NCBI RefSeq assembly: GCF_001293525.1
Contig: NZ_BBYR01000051.1
Location: 1-48,545 of the forward strand
Source: Pseudideonella sakaiensis
GTDB lineage: Bacteria > Pseudomonadota > Gammaproteobacteria > Burkholderiales > Burkholderiaceae_C
Direction: 5' to 3'
DNA: 48,545 nucleotides
The notes beneath the pieces were generated by a model. That model did not search any database and was not told where the DNA came from. It saw only the letters and a program-made list of their open reading frames with translations. Shown here one piece after another: positions 47,388 through 48,545 of this stretch; the stretch's first letter is position 1, and every line of letters starts with the position of its first letter. A program made the translations under genes and the position numbers.

Positions 47388-48420
47388 AGAAATACTCGAC
47401 CTTCACGCCGTGCTGCTTCGAGAAGGCCTTGATGTTCTTCTCGATCGTGGCCTTCTTCACCGTCCAGGTCTTGTTCTTGATCGGGTCGCCGGTCTTGGTG
47501 TCGCGCACCTCCTGCCGGGCGATGCGCAGCACCTCGACGTCCCGCCCGAACACCACCTCGGTGTGCAGGATGGCCTCGATGTAGTCGCTGCCCTTGCTGC
47601 CGTCCCCGCCCTTGGCCTTCTCGTGGAAGAAGATCGGCATCACCGGCGGGTTGGCCGGCGGGCCCGGCGGTACGCGGGTGCGCGCGCTCTGCATGATCTG
47701 CTCGAGCACGTAGGTCGCGCAGTTCGCGAGGATCGGCTCCAGGTTGAAGAAGCTGCCGATCTGGCTGCGGCTCTCGACGCCGAAGCTGTCGCGCGGCGCA
47801 TAGGCGGCATTCATCCGCAGGTAGTCCTTCAGCACGAAGTGCGACATGCCGTAGGTGCAGGCGGCGCCGCAGCTGGCCCAGCTGAAGTTGACGCCGGCGT
47901 ACTTCGGCCGCATGTCCCCGACGAAGCTGTGCGAGCGCGGCTGGCCGTTGGCGCCCATGCCGCCGGTGGACCCGTACTTCTTGATGTCCTGGCCGACGTT
48001 GACGCCATTGACGGTGCCGTCGCCATCGTCGTAGCCGAACATGGTCTGCTCCGCGCCCTCGCGGAAATCGGTGTAGCCGGGGCCCTTCGAGCGCAGCCGG
48101 TTCCAGATCGACTGCACGCGGTCGCCGGACACCGCGGCTCCGAAGAACTTGAAGGGCTCGATGTTGATCGTCAGCGGGGCCTGCTGCAGCACCAGGATGC
48201 ACTGCTGCAGCCAGTAGTCCGCCGCCGAGATGCCCTTCTGGACCAGGCCCGTGTCCTGCCAGACGCGGATGTCCGCCTGCTTCAGGAGCTCGCCGATCCG
48301 CAGCGACGCCTCGCGCGCCGCCTCCTTCTTGAACTTGCTCGATCGCTCGTGCGTCAAGCCGACCAGGTTGCTGCCGGCCAGCCGTGCCCGCGCCAGATCG
48401 TTGCCGTTCCCCGTCGCCAT
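47386..48420 (-). CDS. Orphan protein with DUF3626/ADP-ribosyltransferase-like motifs
   Basis: A 344-residue protein that I do not firmly recognise. It has no signal peptide or membrane segment. Motifs that recall DUF3626-type proteins are FREGAEQTMFGYDDG (119-133), MRPKYAGVNF (170-179), YGMSHFVLK (190-198), RDSF (210-213) and SDYIEAILHTEVVFGRDVEVLRI (278-300, Glu281). A lysine-rich tail ends VKVEYF. The family link is from memory and needs a profile search. A strong GGAGG ribosome-binding site precedes the ATG. The gene interrupts the usual gst-cca order, lies on the opposite strand and abuts a repeat element, so recent insertion is plausible. Toxin or effector function is inference only. 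Confidence 0.6.
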   Translation of the reverse strand: MATGNGNDLARARLAGSNLVGLTHERSSKFKKEAAREASLRIGELLKQADIRVWQDTGLVQKGISAADYWLQQCILVLQQAPLTINIEPFKFFGAAVSGDRVQSIWNRLRSKGPGYTDFREGAEQTMFGYDDGDGTVNGVNVGQDIKKYGSTGGMGANGQPRSHSFVGDMRPKYAGVNFSWASCGAACTYGMSHFVLKDYLRMNAAYAPRDSFGVESRSQIGSFFNLEPILANCATYVLEQIMQSARTRVPPGPPANPPVMPIFFHEKAKGGDGSKGSDYIEAILHTEVVFGRDVEVLRIARQEVRDTKTGDPIKNKTWTVKKATIEKNIKAFSKQHGVKVEYF

Positions 48421-48497
48421 ACATCCTCCGGAAAGCCTTGGGGAGAGAATTCTCGGCCGGCAGGCCTGCGTCCTGCCATCCCGAACTCAGCAAGCAG

Positions 48498-48545
48498 ATG
48501 ACCGCCCCCCTCCCCCCCGGCGCCCGCCGCTACCTCGTCGGCGGC
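48498..48545 (+). CDS. cca: N-terminal fragment of a probable CCA tRNA nucleotidyltransferase (partial)
   Basis: The window ends after 16 codons, reading MTAPLPPGARRYLVGG. The YLVGG ending matches the first strand of the class II nucleotidyltransferase motif (LVGGAVRD) of tRNA CCA-adding enzymes. The slt/NDUFA9-like/gst neighbourhood, which in Burkholderiales often runs into cca, supports this. Poly(A) polymerase is the main alternative. Confidence 0.55.
   Translation, partial: MTAPLPPGARRYLVGG

Overview
The window reads as chromosomal DNA of a GC-rich betaproteobacterium, most likely of the order Burkholderiales (Rubrivivax/Leptothrix/Azohydromonas-type relatives). The basis is gene content and order: a mannose-family EIIA with HPr and Enzyme I, dacA-ybeD-lipB-lipA, an SAH riboswitch before ahcY-metF, ybeY-phoH, a Burkholderiales-style slt/NDUFA9-like/gst/cca run, and DUF1840, DUF2917 and DUF4197 proteins. 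The genus is an inference; no 16S sequence lies inside the window.

Layout. Positions 1-162 hold the promoter and boxB/boxA leader of a ribosomal RNA operon that runs leftward out of the window. Positions 438-3989 hold the PTS genes ptsI, ptsH and EIIA, interrupted by an opposite-strand OlsB-like acyltransferase preceded by four 11-bp direct repeats that look like a Pho box. Positions 4153-7215 hold a lipoprotein with a hexanucleotide-repeat signal peptide, a class III CoA-transferase and a degenerate kinase/receiver protein. Positions 7320-12247 are a leftward cell-wall and lipoate cluster (dacA-like, dat, ybeD, lipB, lipA, DUF4197). Positions 12343-16078 carry a small hydrolase, a [2Fe-2S] protein, VanZ, and divergent hemJ/hemB. 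Positions 16099-19542 carry CorA, an EamA transporter, YbeY and PhoH. Positions 19639-22321 encode a NarL-type two-component system, and 22353-24037 carry divergent ruvA and ruvB.

Positions 24065-35530 are rich in signalling genes. An HDOD/histidine-kinase gene is translationally coupled to a REC-PAS-GGDEF-EAL gene, and a PAS-PAS-GGDEF-EAL protein sits next to an HD-GYP protein. Between them lie a D-threonine-aldolase-like enzyme, a histidine phosphatase, DUF1840 and a fumarylacetoacetate-hydrolase-family enzyme. Positions 35646-38948 form the methyl-cycle operon: promoter, SAH riboswitch, ahcY, a TlyA-like methyltransferase and metF. An FNR-type dyad precedes ompW at 39149. Two different 5-formyltetrahydrofolate cyclo-ligase genes, a TfoX-like protein with a histone-H1-like tail and a LysR/DUF2917 divergent pair follow.

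The right end carries a lytic transglycosylase, an NDUFA9-like NAD-binding protein, a glutathione S-transferase and, at the edge, the first 16 codons of a probable cca. Between the transferase and cca sit a palindromic repeat element and an orphan gene (47386-48420) with motifs recalling DUF3626/ADP-ribosyltransferase-like proteins. Functionally the window is mostly housekeeping (cell wall, lipoate, heme, recombination, methyl cycle, folate) plus c-di-GMP and PTS regulation. A pattern crossing the whole window is that nine genes have a -10-like hexamer only 5-8 nt upstream of the start codon, which suggests leaderless transcripts.
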